From Fragum whitleyi (lineage: Eukaryota > Mollusca > Bivalvia > Cardiida > Cardiidae), in contig OX411545.1 of assembly GCA_948146395.1 (NCBI GenBank), positions 17,056,526-17,120,525 of the forward strand: a stretch of DNA of 64,000 nt, given 5' to 3'. The stretch's first letter is position 1, and each line of letters starts with the position of its first letter. The position numbers and the translations under genes are program-made. This document shows, in pieces, positions 1-12,127 of this stretch. A model generated the notes under the pieces. That model saw nothing but the letters and a program-made list of their open reading frames with translations. It searched no databases and was not told the origin of the DNA.

Positions 1-148
1 GGTTGTTGTGATTCATAGATATTATATAACCCTCAAATTAAGTACAAATTAAAACAAGAGGACCATGATGGTCCTAGATCGCTCACCTGCATCTCTTTGA
101 TCCCTGGGACATCACATTGATTAAAAAGGCAGATGTAAAATAGGAAAT

Positions 149-399
149 TTGTTTGTTTATTTGAATGGGTTTTACGCCGCTTTCAACAATTTTGCCGTTA
201 TATCGCGGCGGCCGGAGCACCTAACAATGGATTCCTGGTATTTCTTTCACCTATACTACCATTACACCCTTTCCTTACCTCTGACTGCTATCTCACATAG
301 GTTTACGATTATCTACCCATTGGTGAGAGACAAACGTCGGAAAGGATATTTGCTGCCACCGGGGATCGAACCCTCGACTTCCAGATTGGGAAAAAAAAG
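149..399 (-). mobile_element. tRNA-derived SINE (family A), reverse orientation, head-truncated
   Basis: Read on the minus strand, it ends in a tail of A-rich repeats ('caaataaacaaac') preceded by 'gttgaaagcggcgtaaaaccc'. The body matches the SINE copies at 8741, 32375 and 50945. The head keeps only the B-box part of a tRNA ('gggttcgatccccggtgg'). It is flanked by the 6-bp direct repeat GGAAAT at 143-148 and 400-405, which I read as the target-site duplication. Removing it restores continuity with the related element at 19543-20414. Confidence 0.75.
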
Positions 400-1054
400 G
401 GAAATAATTTCAACAAAAGAACAATACCATGGAATATTTTGAGCCAAGAGCAAGACAGATATGCCTTTTTGCTCTAAGATTCTATGTTAAACGTTATGAA
501 CCTGTGTGGAGCCCAAATGTGACCCCAGGGTCTTGATATGAACAAACTTGGTAGAGGTCCATTAGATGATGCTACAAACTAAATATGAAAGCTGTCTGCT
601 TTCTGGTATCAGAGAAAAAGAGTTTTGAAGATTTTCCTATGTTCACCCATCATGCTCAGATGTTCTAAAAGGGATTTGTCCGGGTGGGGTCCAAATATGA
701 CCCCAGGGTCTTGATATGAACAAACATGGTAAGAGAAGATTTTCATTTTTCAACCCTTTGTGCTCTGAAGAGCTAAAAGAGATGCACCTGGGCAAAGCCC
801 AAATATGACCTAAGGGTCTTAATATGAACAAATTTGGTAGAGGCCCACTAGATGAGGCTTCATACCAAATATGAAAGCTGTCTGTCATTTGGTTTCAGAG
901 AAGATTTTTTTTACATTTTCGCTATTTGATTCTAAGTAAAAGTGTTACGCCCGGGTGGAGCCCAAACATGACCCCAGGATCTTGATATGAACAAACTTGG
1001 TAGAGGTCCACTAGATGATGCAACATACCAAATATGAAAGCTGTCTGCCTTCTG

Positions 1055-2680
1055 GGGCCTCTTTCAAGAAAGGTTCTACGATTTAAATTTGGTCGTATCG
1101 CAATCGTACGATAAAAATTTTGCTTTCAAGAAACATTTTGGCTTTCAAGAAAGGCGTCGTATCGTGAAATCTACAATAAAATATATGACACCTTCAGACT
1201 AGTCGTAAATTTTACGATTTTGTCCCTATAAGTCTAATTTTTTTCAGATTCTTTTCTTGTTCTCGAGGATGTTAGAACATTTATTTAGCTATGCATATGG
1301 CAAATTTCCCAGAAAAATATAGTATAATAAACGAGATATATTGAAAACAATTGATGCACCATCATTTCGATATTTAATTTTACTCTGCGATAATCGTTTG
1401 TAGCAGAATGTTAGTTAGTTGTTTTTTTACCGTAAAAATCGACCCTTTAATGATCATGACTGAAAATGTTTGCTTAACCCTTCCTAGTGACACAGAAAGT
1501 GGGAGATACGAAATCAATAGATTTTTTACACATATATAATATAAATTACTTACTTTTTTTTAAAAAAAAAAAACAAATTTCTCTCACATTATGCAATATG
1601 GATTCCTGTGTTTTATGCTTTAAGAACTACATTTTTTAAAAGGAAAATTCCACAGCCTAGTCAAAACAATACAATTCTTGATAAATAGGAGGATTGCATA
1701 TTAACATCAACAACAACAACATCAACAACAAAAATGCTTCACTCGATATTTTTTTCTCTCTCTTTTTGTCAAATATGAACTGAGCAAATAATAAAGCAAA
1801 TACAATAAGTGAATGGCGAAACTAAGCCAGATGAATCATGTCTAAGCTACATATAAGTGTTGTAGTTACATGGTTACGACTGTACTAGAACCGAAGTTAG
1901 AGTTATCGATAATTTTGTATGAAAACGATGGAATATAATATCCATCTAAAGTTCGTTTCAATCCCATCCTTCTATAGTTAGCTTCAATACCTTCCACATG
2001 GACACAGAACTATACAGATTTGAAGAATTACATAACAAATACATTTAAAAAAGAATGGATGGGCCATTTTGTTCATCTTACTAACAATTTTGTATTCTTA
2101 TACATGCTGATACTTCACCAGAAATCAACCAACTAAACAAACAACAATGATAATAAAATGAAATGATAATAAAGTCATACACCAAAAACTTGGTGGAGAT
2201 GCTAGAACAAGTGCATTTTTACCATGCGGTCCAATGTTCAATTGCTCCAAATTCGGCTTGACAGCCGGTGTACTCCCATTGGAAAGGGATTCGACAGTGT
2301 AGGCTTAATTAACTATGCAATTATGAGCACTTGTATAATCATCTTGACATAGATATTTAGATATCGATGACAGATATATAGTTCGACGAATTTAGTTTAA
2401 AAAACCTCGTTTAATATGAATTAATATACAAGTAAATGATTTTTTACGGATTTACCCTTTTTGGTATTGTAAAAACTGGACAATTTACCCACTAATGCGG
2501 AAGTTTAAATCATATGATCAGCACGTGTGATGTAAAAGATCAACCTTACGATAATCTTATGAGGTCGTATAGTCAGGGATTTTCAATGATATTTTTGTGA
2601 AAGCCGTTTACGACCGTCTTAAATATAATCATACGATAATTATGAGATAAATCGTATGATATTTTTCTTGAAAGAGGCCC
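1055..2680. mobile_element. Non-autonomous DNA transposon with perfect TIRs, PIF/Harbinger-like
   Basis: Both ends carry the same 18 bp in inverted orientation (GGGGCCTCTTTCAAGAAA at 1054-1071 and its complement at 2664-2681). It interrupts the repeat unit '...ccttctggtttcag...' of the surrounding element. Taking the termini as GGGCCTC...GAGGCCC leaves CTG on both sides (1052-1054 and 2681-2683), a 3-bp target duplication. A 3-bp CWG/TWA target and GC-rich TIRs fit the PIF/Harbinger superfamily. The subterminal zones repeat 'ctttcaagaaa' and 'tcgtacgat/tcgtatcgt'. No transposase frame is visible, so it is non-autonomous. Confidence 0.75.
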
Positions 2681-2979
2681 CTGGTTTCAGAGTAAAAGAT
2701 TTTTGAAGATTTTCATATTTTCACCCTTTTTGTTAAGGGTAAAGGGAAAGTTAAGGGTTGATTTCATTTACTTGAACAACTTTGGTAGAGCTTGATCCAA
2801 GGAACATCTCTTCAAAGTTTCATCAAGATTGGCCCACTGGTTTAGGAGGAGAAGATGTTTAAAGAAATTGTGGACGCCGGACGACGCATGATGCACGACA
2901 GACAACGCACGCCAGACATTGTACCACGACAATAGCTCACCTTGAGCACTTCATGCTCATGAGACCTTAAAAGAGGGTC

Positions 2980-3312
2980 ATGTGGCTTGGTGAAGGTGGT
3001 TTGAAGAGTTTCTATGCTCTGGTTGAGTACTTAGGAACATTCCCTGGACTATCTTCACATGCAAATTCACACACTGACACCGAATATGTTCGAGTCCCTG
3101 ATTATGTATTAGATGAGGCACGTTACCTATCGAAAAAATTGAAACCCCTTCAAGTTTACAATATCCTCCAACAAGAGTTGTCCGCGGACAACGTAGCTCG
3201 CCCAAACAGCTGCTTGTCACAAACAGCACTTAACCGAAGACTGAAGTTCAAAGTGGTTTGTTTCAATGTTAAAGTCCATGATCTAATATATATCTGTTTG
3301 AGTAGTAATTAA
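2980..3312 (+). pseudogene. Possible coding relic, 110 codons, unknown protein
   Basis: An open frame that begins 10 bases after the right end of the HINE-like element and stops where a tandem array begins. Unlike the repeat-derived frames nearby it has balanced composition, and its middle looks like a folded helical domain: 'VPDYVLDEARYLSKK' then 'KPLQVYNILQQELSADN' then 'ALNRRLKFK'. That pattern (helix, Leu-rich 'xxVYxxL' helix, NxxxxLK end) recalls the N-terminal DNA-binding-like region of MULE-type or related transposon proteins. This is a weak resemblance from memory. It may be an isolated exon or a transposon fragment. Confidence 0.35.
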
Positions 3313-3339
3313 GAAACATAAACTTTTTTTGTTTTAATG

Positions 3340-4512
3340 GCATGTATAAGGTTAGGGTAAAGTGAAAGCCTACAAGTAGATAAGGTTACCAATGGAATTT
3401 CTTTGTATCAAACATGAAGTTTTTCTTTAAAATTTTTCTAAGTCCACAAAAGGTCAAGATCAAGGTCAAATTGTGAAGGGCCTTGTCTCTGTAGAAGCCT
3501 ATCACCTAGCTAGTATGTGTATGAAGTAATAATGTCCCTGAGTAAAGCATTTAGAAAATATAAGCAAGGTTAAATTTTTGGTTAAAGTTTTTCAGTTTAA
3601 GTTTTTCCAAGTCCATAAAAGGCCAAATTGTCAAGGCCCTTGGTTTCTGGTGAAAGCATTTCATCTGGTGACTATGTATATGAAGTAATGATGTCCCTAG
3701 GTTAAAGCATTCAGAAAATATAAGGTTAAAGTTTTTGGTAAAAGAATTTCGGTTAAAGTATTTCTAAGTTCATAAAAGGTCAAAGTCAAATTATCAAGGA
3801 CCTTGATCTCTCACAAAAGCCTATCACCTAATGAGTATGTATATGAAGTAATGATGTCCCTAGGTTAAAGCATTCAGAAAATATAAGCAAGGTTAAAGTT
3901 TTTGGTTAAAGTTTTCATTTAAAGTTTTTCTAAGTCCACAAATGGTAAAGGTCAAGGTCAAATTGTGAAGGACCTTGGTCTCTGGTGAAAGCCTATCACC
4001 TGGTGAGTATATATATGAAGCTATGATGTCCCTAGGTTAGAGCATAAAAAAATATATGCAAGGTTAAAGTTTTTGGTTAAAGGTTTTTGGTTAAAGTTTT
4101 TTTAAGTCCACAAAGGGTCAAGGTCAAATTGTCAAGGACCATTGTCTATGGTGAAAGCCTATCACCTAATGAGTGTGCATATGAAGTAATGATGTCTCTA
4201 GGCTAAAGCTTACAGAAAATATAAGCAAGGTTAAAGTTGGTTAAAGTTTTTGGTTAAAGTTTTTGGTTAAAGTTTCTTTGAAAGGGTCAAGGTCACAGTC
4301 TAAAGATTATTTTGACATGGATGTTGGGCTCAAATGAAATCCTATTCCCTAATGAGTGTTTCTGTAAAAAATAAAGCCTCTAGGATAAATATTGATAGAA
4401 ATAAGAAACTTTAACCTAATGCGGATGCCCACACCAACGCTGACACTGACGCCGACATCCCCGGGTATGACAATAGCTCTTCCGAGACTTTCGTCACAGG
4501 CGAGCTAAAAAA
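3340..4512 (+). repeat. HINE-like element, family B, with about 160-bp tandem units
   Basis: The unit containing 'gtaatgatgtccctaggtta' and 'gaaagcctatcaccta' recurs about every 160 bp (near 3526, 3690, 3850, 4022 and 4176), giving about six degenerate copies. The right end, about 4465-4512, has 'gacaatagctc...gagct' like the ends of the other elements. Reverse-oriented fragments of the same unit occur at 28941-29106 and 30873-31090. Confidence 0.6.
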
Positions 4513-5291
4513 AGTACGATGAAACAACCTATCCCTCAAACATTAACCAAATTCTTAATCTGAAGAAATACAACTTGAAAAAAGACAGGACAGACGAGGA
4601 CATGCCCAGGAAAAAACATCGCTGACCAAATTACTTTAATGGAAAACATGGTCTCTGCTTAAAAAAACTTTTGTTGTTAGTGTCAATCATTACTTGGCGT
4701 AGACAAGACATTTAACTTATGCGACATGAACGTGACTGTAACATGTTTTAAGCAGCTGGCAGTCACTAGACCACAGACAGGTAACCACCTATTTTTATCG
4801 GACCACTATTTATTCATGACAATAGTGACTGCGAGATATACAGCCATTTCTTTTATCATCTGAAAATGAAAATGGTCTTCACCGACACACCAAATTAGAT
4901 AAAATTTCATATTAACAGAGACCACTTACCACAAATTCCAGACTGTTGACCCAATGTCATAAGCTGAGAATCCCTTGTTGGGTGCCTTTGTAAAAATAAA
5001 GGTGGTAATGGACTTGGAAGTTATGTAAATAAAATGTCATGATGAATTTCAGAGCAACGACAAATTCCAGAATATCGACCCAATTTCATACGCCCAGAAT
5101 CCCTTGTTGGGTGCTTTGTTAAAATCAAGGTTGTAATAGACTTGAAAGTTATGTAAATAAGATTAATCATTCAAATTATAATTGACAAATTCACAAAAGA
5201 TCAGACTAATGATTTGAAATGAAATGAGGACTTTTCACAGTAACCGTGAGACATGGCGTCCTAACAGCATCAATATCATTGACAGTAATAT
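4513..5291. repeat. Unassigned stretch with one degenerate direct duplication
   Basis: No gene seen. A segment of about 100 bp starting 'acaaattccaga' and ending 'gaaagttatgtaaataa' occurs twice, at 4931-5031 and 5059-5160, sharing 'gaatcccttgttgggtg'. The spacing is about 128 bp. Confidence 0.5.
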
Positions 5292-6487
5292 AACAAGAGG
5301 ACCATGATGGTCCTATATCGCTCACCTGAGTAAGTCAACTCATAACTTGTCAACAATGTTATAAAAACCAGAGATTATCTAATGTACATTTAGGGTGAAT
5401 TTAAAATATAACAGATTTTAATTTCCTCCTACTGCAATTTGATTTTCTTTTTAATTGCAAACAGAATTATTGATGGAATTGAATTCTTTTAACAAGTTTA
5501 GTAGACCTAAACCTTAAGAATATCCCTGCCAAATTTAAGCTATGCCCAATAGTTAAGGTGAAAATTAACCTTCTCTGGTAGTTTTGTCAATATTTTGACA
5601 TTTCAAATACCATGGAAACCAGAGATTTTGATTGAATAAAGTTATTTTTACAACTTTGGTAGAGCATCACCCAAAAAACATCCCTACCAAGTTTCAGCTT
5701 AATTAGCCAAGTGCTTTGGGAAAGATGTTCAGCATTTTTTGTCCAATTTTCAGCCTTTCTGTTACCATGCAAACCAGAGTTTTTGATGAAATTTAATTGT
5801 TTCAACAACTTTTAAAGAACTTCAGCCAAGAAACAACCCTGCCAAGTTTCAGCTTGATTGGCCCAGTGGTTTAGGAGGAGAAGAATTTTTTCTAAGATTT
5901 TCAGCCATTATCAGCCATTTTTTCAACCTTTCCATTACCATAGAAACCAGAGTTTTTTTTATGAAATTAAATTCTTTTAACAACTTTTGAAGAGCATAAC
6001 CCAAGGAACATCTCTGCCAAGTTTCAGCTTGATTGGCCTAGTGGTTTAGGAGGAGAACAATTTTTCTAAGATTTTCAGCATTTTTGACCATTTTTCAACC
6101 TTACCGTTACCATGGAAACCAGAGTTTTAAATAAAATTAAATTCTTTTAATAACTATTAAAGAGCTTCACCCAAGGAACATCTCTGCCAAGTTTCAGCTT
6201 CATTTAGTGGTTTAGGAGGAAAAGAATTTTTTCTAAGATTTTCGTGATTTTCAGCCTTTCTGTTACCATGGCAACCAGAGTTATTAATAATTGGATTCTT
6301 TTAACAACTTTTGAAGAGCTTCACCAAAGGAACATCTCTGCCAAGTTTCAGCTTGATTGGCCCAGTGGTTTAGGAGGAGAAGATGTTTAAAGAAATTGTT
6401 GATGGACAGACGGACAGACGGGCGGACAGACGGACGGTGAGTGATCACAATAGCTCACCTTGAGCACTTTGTGCTCAGGTGAGCTAA
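5292..6487 (+). mobile_element. Pearl/HINE-like repeat element, copy 2
   Basis: It has the same left end (AACAAGAGGACCATGATGG) and the same right hairpin end as copy 1, but a different core. The core units contain 'accatggaaaccagag' (about 5614, 5764, 5938, 6113 and 6267) and 'gccaagtttcagcttgattgg', spaced 150-175 bp. A 'gacggacagacggg' microsatellite lies just inside the right end. The open frame at 5587-5808 on the minus strand is a by-product of this array. Confidence 0.65.
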
Positions 6488-6547
6488 AAAGGACACTTGG
6501 ACGCTTTAAATTAAATTTGTCAGGATTAGGAACCAAAATAGTTATTA

Positions 6548-8158
6548 AACAAGAGGACCCTGAGGGCCCTAAATCGCTCACCTGATATTTCAAGCATTAA
6601 GACTCCATTTCCTATGATATGGCATGAACCTTGCCATTTTCAACAGAGTTCATTCTTGTGACCTGGCAAACATTTTGATCAAGTTTCATGAAGATTGGAC
6701 TATATTTGTGGCGTTTGGAGCTCTTACGAGAAAATTGTCATTAAGATGCCTTTTCCCGTGATATGGCATGTATACTTCCCATTTTCAAATGAGTTCATCC
6801 TAATGACATAACAAACATTCTGACAAAGTTTAATGATGATTGGACCATATTTGTGGCTTCTAGAGAGTAAACAAAAAAATTGTCATTAAGATGCCTTTTC
6901 CTGTGATATGGCACCGATCCTTCCCATTTTCAATAGACTCCATCCTCATGACCTAACAAACATTCTGACCAAGTTTCATGAAAATTGGACCATATTTGTG
7001 GCTTCTAGAGTCTAAACAAGAAATTTGTCATTAAGGCCCCTTTTCCCGTGATATGGCACAGATCCTTTCCATTTGAGCAATTTTCATAAGGGACAACCCA
7101 AGGAATATTTCTGCCAAGTTTGGTTGATTTTGACCTATAAGTTAAGGAGGAGATGTCGTTTAAAGATATTGTTGACAAAATTGTCATGAAGGCACCTTTT
7201 TCCGTGATATGGCATGGATCCTTCCCATTTTCAATAGACTTCATCCTCATGACCTAACAAATATTCTGACCAAGTTTCATGAAGATTGGACCATATTTGT
7301 GGCTTCTAGAGTCTAAACAAGAAATTTGTCGTTAAGGCCCCTTTTCGTGTGATATGACACGGATCCTTTCCATTTGAGCAATTTTCATAAGGGACCAGTC
7401 AAGGAATATTTCTGCCAAGTTTGGTTGATTTTGACCAATAAGTTAAGGAGGAGATGTCGTTTAAAGATATTGTTGACAAAATTGTCATAAAGGCGCCTTT
7501 TTCCGTGATATGGCATGGATCCTTCCCATTTTCAATAGACTCCATCCTCATGACCTAACAAACATTCTGACCAAGTTTCATGAAGATTGGACCATATTTG
7601 TGGCTTCTAGAGAGAAAACAAGAAATTTGTCATTAAGGCCCCTTTTCCCGTGATATGGCACGGATCCTTTCCATTTGAGCAATTTTCATAAGGGACCACC
7701 CAAGGAATATTTCTGCCAAGTTTGGTTGATTTTAACCCATAAGTGTAGGAGGAGATGTCGTTTAAAGATATTGTTGACAAAATTGTCATTAAGGCGGCTT
7801 TTTCTGTGAAATGGCACGATCCTTCCCATTTTCAATAGACTTCATCCTCATGACCTAACAAACATTCTGACTAAGTTTCATGAAGATTGGACCATATTTG
7901 TGGCTTCTAGAGTGAAAACAAGAAATTTGTCATTAAGGCCCCTTTTCGTGTGATATGGCACGGATCCTTTCCATTTGAGCAATTTTCATAAGGGACCACC
8001 CAAGGAATATTTCTGCCAAGTTTGGTTGATTTTGACCCATAAGTTTAGGAGGAGATGTCGTTTAAAGAAAAAGTTGACGCCGTGACGGACAGACGGACGC
8101 CGGAAAACGATCGATCACAATAGCTCCCTTGAGCACTTCGTGCTCAGGTGAGCTAAAA
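6548..8158 (+). mobile_element. Pearl/HINE-like repeat element, copy 3, with 302-bp higher-order repeats
   Basis: The left end reads AACAAGAGGACCCTGAGGG and the right end is the 'cttgagcacttcgtgctc' hairpin at about 8123-8158. The core alternates two related subunits, both built around 'ccgtgatatggca'. 'atgtcgtttaaagatattg' recurs at 7153, 7455 and 7757, an exact 302-bp period. The minus-strand open frames at 7005-7250 and 7607-7789 arise from this periodicity and are not genes. Confidence 0.65.
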
Positions 8159-8740
8159 AACATCCACCAATATACAGTAAATTTTCATCGGTAATTCCGG
8201 TTAGCTGAGGTTTAAGAAAAACATCCAAGAAGTAGGGTCAATGCATATGCAGATATCCCGGGTAGTTTAAGACTATACATAAAACAATCTATTGTGTTCG
8301 TACAGAATTTAAGGATTCTCACCAGGACATGTGTGCAAAATATTTCTTAAGGTTTATTAAAATCAAATTATACCAGTCACAGCTCTTTGCATTCTGAGAC
8401 AGATCCAAAGTTACTTTTAATGCAAATATTTTTTCCAGCGTCCCAGAACTGATTTCAAGTCTACTTTCTATAAGAAATATTATCTTCATGTGTCCTATGC
8501 TAGTTCCTTACTTTTGATCATAAAAATCCTTAGCTTGTGTTGGTGCAAAACAAATTGTTTCTTAGTACCCAAGGACACATTAAGAAGTTTTTATGATTCG
8601 AAAACATTCATTGTACTGGACGTTTCTAGAGGTGTATATACAGCAGAACTCTAATGCATAATAAATAGAAACACTCAATTTGTTGATGTTTTGGGTATTT
8701 CACACAATGTGATCATACAATGATTTTATGATTGATGGAG
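8159..8740. other. Unrecognised AT-rich stretch
   Basis: I see no gene, tandem array or terminal repeats here. Confidence 0.5.
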
Positions 8741-9006
8741 TGATTGAATGGAGTTTTACGCCGCTTTCAACATTTTTTCAGTTATATCGCTGCGGCTGGA
8801 GCACCTAACAATGGTTTCCTGGCATTTTCTCACCAGTACAACCACCGCATCCTTTCCTAGCCTCCAGCTGCTATCTCACATAGGTCTAAGATTATCAACC
8901 TATTGGTAAGAGACAAATAGTCGGAAAGAATGAGTGCCGCGGTTGGGGATCGAACTGGTGACCTCTGGATTGACAGTCCGTTGCGCTACCGACTGCTCTA
9001 TGATGG
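8741..9006 (-). mobile_element. tRNA-derived SINE (family A), full-length, reverse orientation
   Basis: Read on the minus strand, the head is tRNA-like: 'gccatcatagagcagtcgg', a seven-base loop with GTC in the anticodon position ('ggactgtcaatcc'), and the B box 'ggttcgatcccc'. The body follows with 'gataatcttagacctatgtg', 'ataccagga..ccattgttagg' and ends in 'gttgaaagcggcgtaaaac'. It matches the copies at 149, 32375, 50945 and 54735. Confidence 0.75.
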
Positions 9007-9668
9007 CAAATCAATGTATTTATTGACAAAGACAAGCAAATGCATTAATTTATATGCATATAATAGATTTCTGTGGTAGAAAAGAGAGTCCCTGGTTTCA
9101 TTTAGAAAATAAACAAGCCCTTTGACGTGGCATTGATTTTGATTTAATTTATGAATATTGCACTTCTATATATATATTAGGACTTTTCTAACAGAATAGA
9201 AACCCTGTGTTGTCTTTACCATCCCAGCTGCATGCTATAGAAAGAAGATCAAATGTTTCCCTTGCGTATTATATTCTTTATACAAACAAGCTTCCATTTA
9301 TTGGATAGATGAATTTCATAATGTGAGGCATTGGAAGTAGAAATATATATACGAAACTACTTTTATGATGTGTTTGAGTTTTTTATAGAGTTTTACATGG
9401 CATAATTTTTGAGAAGACACCGTATTTTTCTTTACACATTTGTTTTCTGTAAATGTTGATAAAATCATTGGAACCAGTTTATTTTAGACTTTACCGTAAT
9501 TTTCAAAATGACGAAATGAAGTTGTTTAACTATTTGCAGAACAAATTTTGGAGTCAAAGGTGAGCTATTTTTTATGTTTCATCTCTTCCGTCTGCTTCAA
9601 TGCTAACTTTAAATGTCTAGGCGCATGAGGGTAGACCGAACTAAGCTAAATGTAGTATAGTATTTAAA
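9007..9668. other. Unrecognised AT-rich stretch
   Basis: No coding or repeat structure recognised. Only short (TA)n runs are present, near 9169. Confidence 0.4.
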
Positions 9669-10345
9669 AACTGAGGTCATATTTATGGGCTCCAAAAATT
9701 TTGTTAATGCGCTTTTACAGCCTTTCGTAGTTTTCCGAAAATTTTCACTTTTCTTTCAATTTTAAGTTGCCCAATTGGGCAATATTGCCCAATCGAGCCA
9801 TCTCACCAACCTGTTAAAGATTGAATAAAACAAGAGCTGTCACTGTAAGATGACAATGCCCCCGACACCGCTTTGATTTTAAATTATGGCCAATCTATGT
9901 TGAAGGTCAAGGTCATCCAGGGGTCAAGGTCACCAAAGTATGTGCCTACAGAAAGGTAATGTACCAAGGAATGTTGTGGTAAAGTATGATGCGAATATGT
10001 TAAGTAATAAGGAAGTTATGGCCAATGTTAAAGTTTTTGGACGGAATGACGGACGGACGGACGGACAGACGGACGGACAGACGGACGGACAGACGGACGG
10101 ACGGACAAGTCAAATTTATGATGCCTCCCTATCGGGGGCATAAATAAAAAACATGATATGATTAACATCAAATACATTTTTCAACTGTAATTCAGTGAAA
10201 TTCTGCGAAACTGAGGTCATATTTATGGGCTCAAAAAACTTTGATAATGCACTTCACGGTGTTTCATAGTTTTCCATAAATTTTCACTTTTCTTTCAATT
10301 TTCAGTTATTATTGTTGCCTGATCAGGCAATGGTTCCCCGATTGG
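9669..10345. repeat. Direct repeat pair around a family C element
   Basis: 'aaactgaggtcatatttatg' begins two related segments of about 130 bp, at 9669-9800 and 10208-10345. Both run through 'ttttcacttttctttcaatttt' and end in the 'gggcaatattg' motif. A family C element (9829-10144) lies between them. The pair looks like an older repeat unit that was duplicated and later interrupted. Confidence 0.5.
9829..10144. mobile_element. Family C interspersed element (gggggcat ends)
   Basis: It opens with 'caagagctgtcactgtaag...atgcccccga', carries 'aaggtcaaggtcatcc' and a (GGACGGAC/GGACAGAC)n block at 10041-10105, and ends 'cctatcgggggcata'. The copy at 46320-46633 reads in the opposite orientation. 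The plus-strand frame at 9940-10143 is only the translated microsatellite. Confidence 0.55.
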
Positions 10346-10640
10346 GCAATATTGGGTTCGAGTCCCATGTCAGGCACAACTTTTCCTCAATGTGTTTATC
10401 GAGTGTTTCAACTGTATTGCTTCTTGTTCTGGGCCAGGGTGCTACCTGTCCTTAATAAGGCTGTGTGCTATAGTTGTAGTTGGTAGTGGTTCCAGTCTTG
10501 TCTGCACCTTGCCAGTTGGCCGACCATCTCAAGACTGCCTAGTTACTGGATACACTGGTTCCCCATATCACCTTTTGGCGCCACACCTTGGATCATTACC
10601 TTACCTGTCACTAACCTGTGACCTCCCATAAACCACTTGT
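10346..10640 (+). repeat. Probable SINE fragment with a B-box-like start
   Basis: It begins with 'gggttcgagtcccatgtcaggca', which has the form of a tRNA T-arm and 3' acceptor side (B box GGTTCGAGTCC). No A box is visible upstream. The following 250 bases have the base composition of a SINE body and contain an open frame (10392-10631) without protein-like features. Confidence 0.35.
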
Positions 10641-11688
10641 CACAACATGCAATAAATATTGTTAGATATAACATTTCTTTAAAGAATGAATAAAAAAAAC
10701 AAATGATAAACATGAAATTCATTTTTCAACTGTAATTCGGTGAAATTCAGTTTAATTCCGAATTCAGGTGTAATTCGGTTTTTATATGCACCCGTATATT
10801 ACCTCTGCGATAGGGACATATTAGACACTTTTTGACGTTATACTGCAATAACAAATGCTTAACTGTTTAACATGAAATGTCAGAAAAGTAAACACTATAT
10901 AAGGAATTGTGCATGTGTAGACGTCTTAACATTTGGACTAGTGTTAAGGTTCATGTAAAGTGTTTGAGACCCAATTTTAAGGGCATTCATTTGCCAAGAA
11001 AAAGCAGTATGTCCAGGAATATTATATATCAAAATGAAGCTATTTATTAGCACAAGCAGTTGAAAAACATAAGACTGTTATAACTATAGCGGTATAGCCA
11101 AAACATTGTGGAAAAGGGTCATTTTGTACAGAACAAGCAACTGCATGACTGTTGGATAAAATTGGCTCAAATTTAACAAAGTCTAGCCTAAAGTACCATC
11201 TAGGTAGTGCTACAACCATTGGTATAAAACTCAGCCCCAAAACGTAGTTATGCAAGCAATTTATTTTCACTTATTTTATAAACACATATGTCATATATGT
11301 CATTCTAATTTTGTAAACGTGTAGATCTTTTTATGGTATGGTGTGTTATCACAATATAAATAGACATTAATTGTTTATATACCTGTAAGGTTGTTTAGCA
11401 ATATATCAATTTCTATTTCACAGAATGATAAATATATAGTAATATTGTAGATCATTGAATAAAAAAACTATAATTTGACATAAATCGCAGAAAATATTTC
11501 ACAATATTATGGTGTGATGTTGCACCATACCTTACATCTATTTTGAAAATAGACCAAACCGGTTTGACAAGTATGTTGACAAAATGGATGCAAATTGATT
11601 GTTTCAAAAGAGCCTTTTGAGACTGAGTTTTATATCTAAGGTTGTAGCACTACCTGGATGGTACTTCAGACAGGAACCAGTCAAACCG

Positions 11689-11803
11689 GCCCCTCGTCAA
11701 ACCGGCCCCAAATCGGTCAAACCGGCCCCAAAAAATAGTCAAACCGGCCCCTCAACTCAGAAAACGGTCAAACCGGCCCCAAGAAATAGTCAAATCGACC
11801 CCT
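11689..11803 (+). repeat. Minisatellite of GTCAAACCGGCCCC units
   Basis: Six copies of 'gtcaaaccggcccc' or a close variant are separated by short spacers (tcggtc, aaaaatag, tcaactcagaaaac). The same units recur inverted at 13053-13160. Confidence 0.8.
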
Positions 11804-12127
11804 ATTCATTTTCTTTTTTGTTTGATACAATTATTTTACTTTAATATTTTGAACCTACGAACTTTTTATAATCTTGGTCCATTATATACATATTTTAGAG
11901 TCCCCACATAAAAAACTTAAGCTAAATTATATTATTTCGTGCGCTAAACGTATGTTGTAAAAACTAAATATATTGTGATGTTTTGAATAATAAAATCGAC
12001 TCTATTTTACAGAATTATTTTGTCAATGTAATGCACAAGAAATATGTAAAAGAACATAAAAGATTTTACCGCGTTTGTGTTCTTTTTTACACGCGCTATG
12101 CATTGTTTGGTTTAACTCATGTTTTCT

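Larger units (their letters stand above)
53..2970 (+). mobile_element. Pearl/HINE-like repeat element, copy 1 (carries two later insertions)
   Basis: The left end reads AACAAGAGGACCATGATGG, which contains a small palindrome (AGGACC/GGTCCT), followed by 'cgctcacctg'. The right end (about 2932-2970) is the hairpin-forming 'caatagctcacc...gagcac...gtgctc' found in every family member of this window. The core has repeats of roughly 145-150 bp, for example 'gaccccagggtcttgatatg' near 521, 702 and 971. A SINE (149-399) and a 1.6-kb DNA transposon (1055-2680) sit inside it. Ends with palindromes and a tandem-repeat core match non-autonomous Helentron (HINE) and bivalve 'pearl' elements; that family assignment is an inference. 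Confidence 0.6.
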
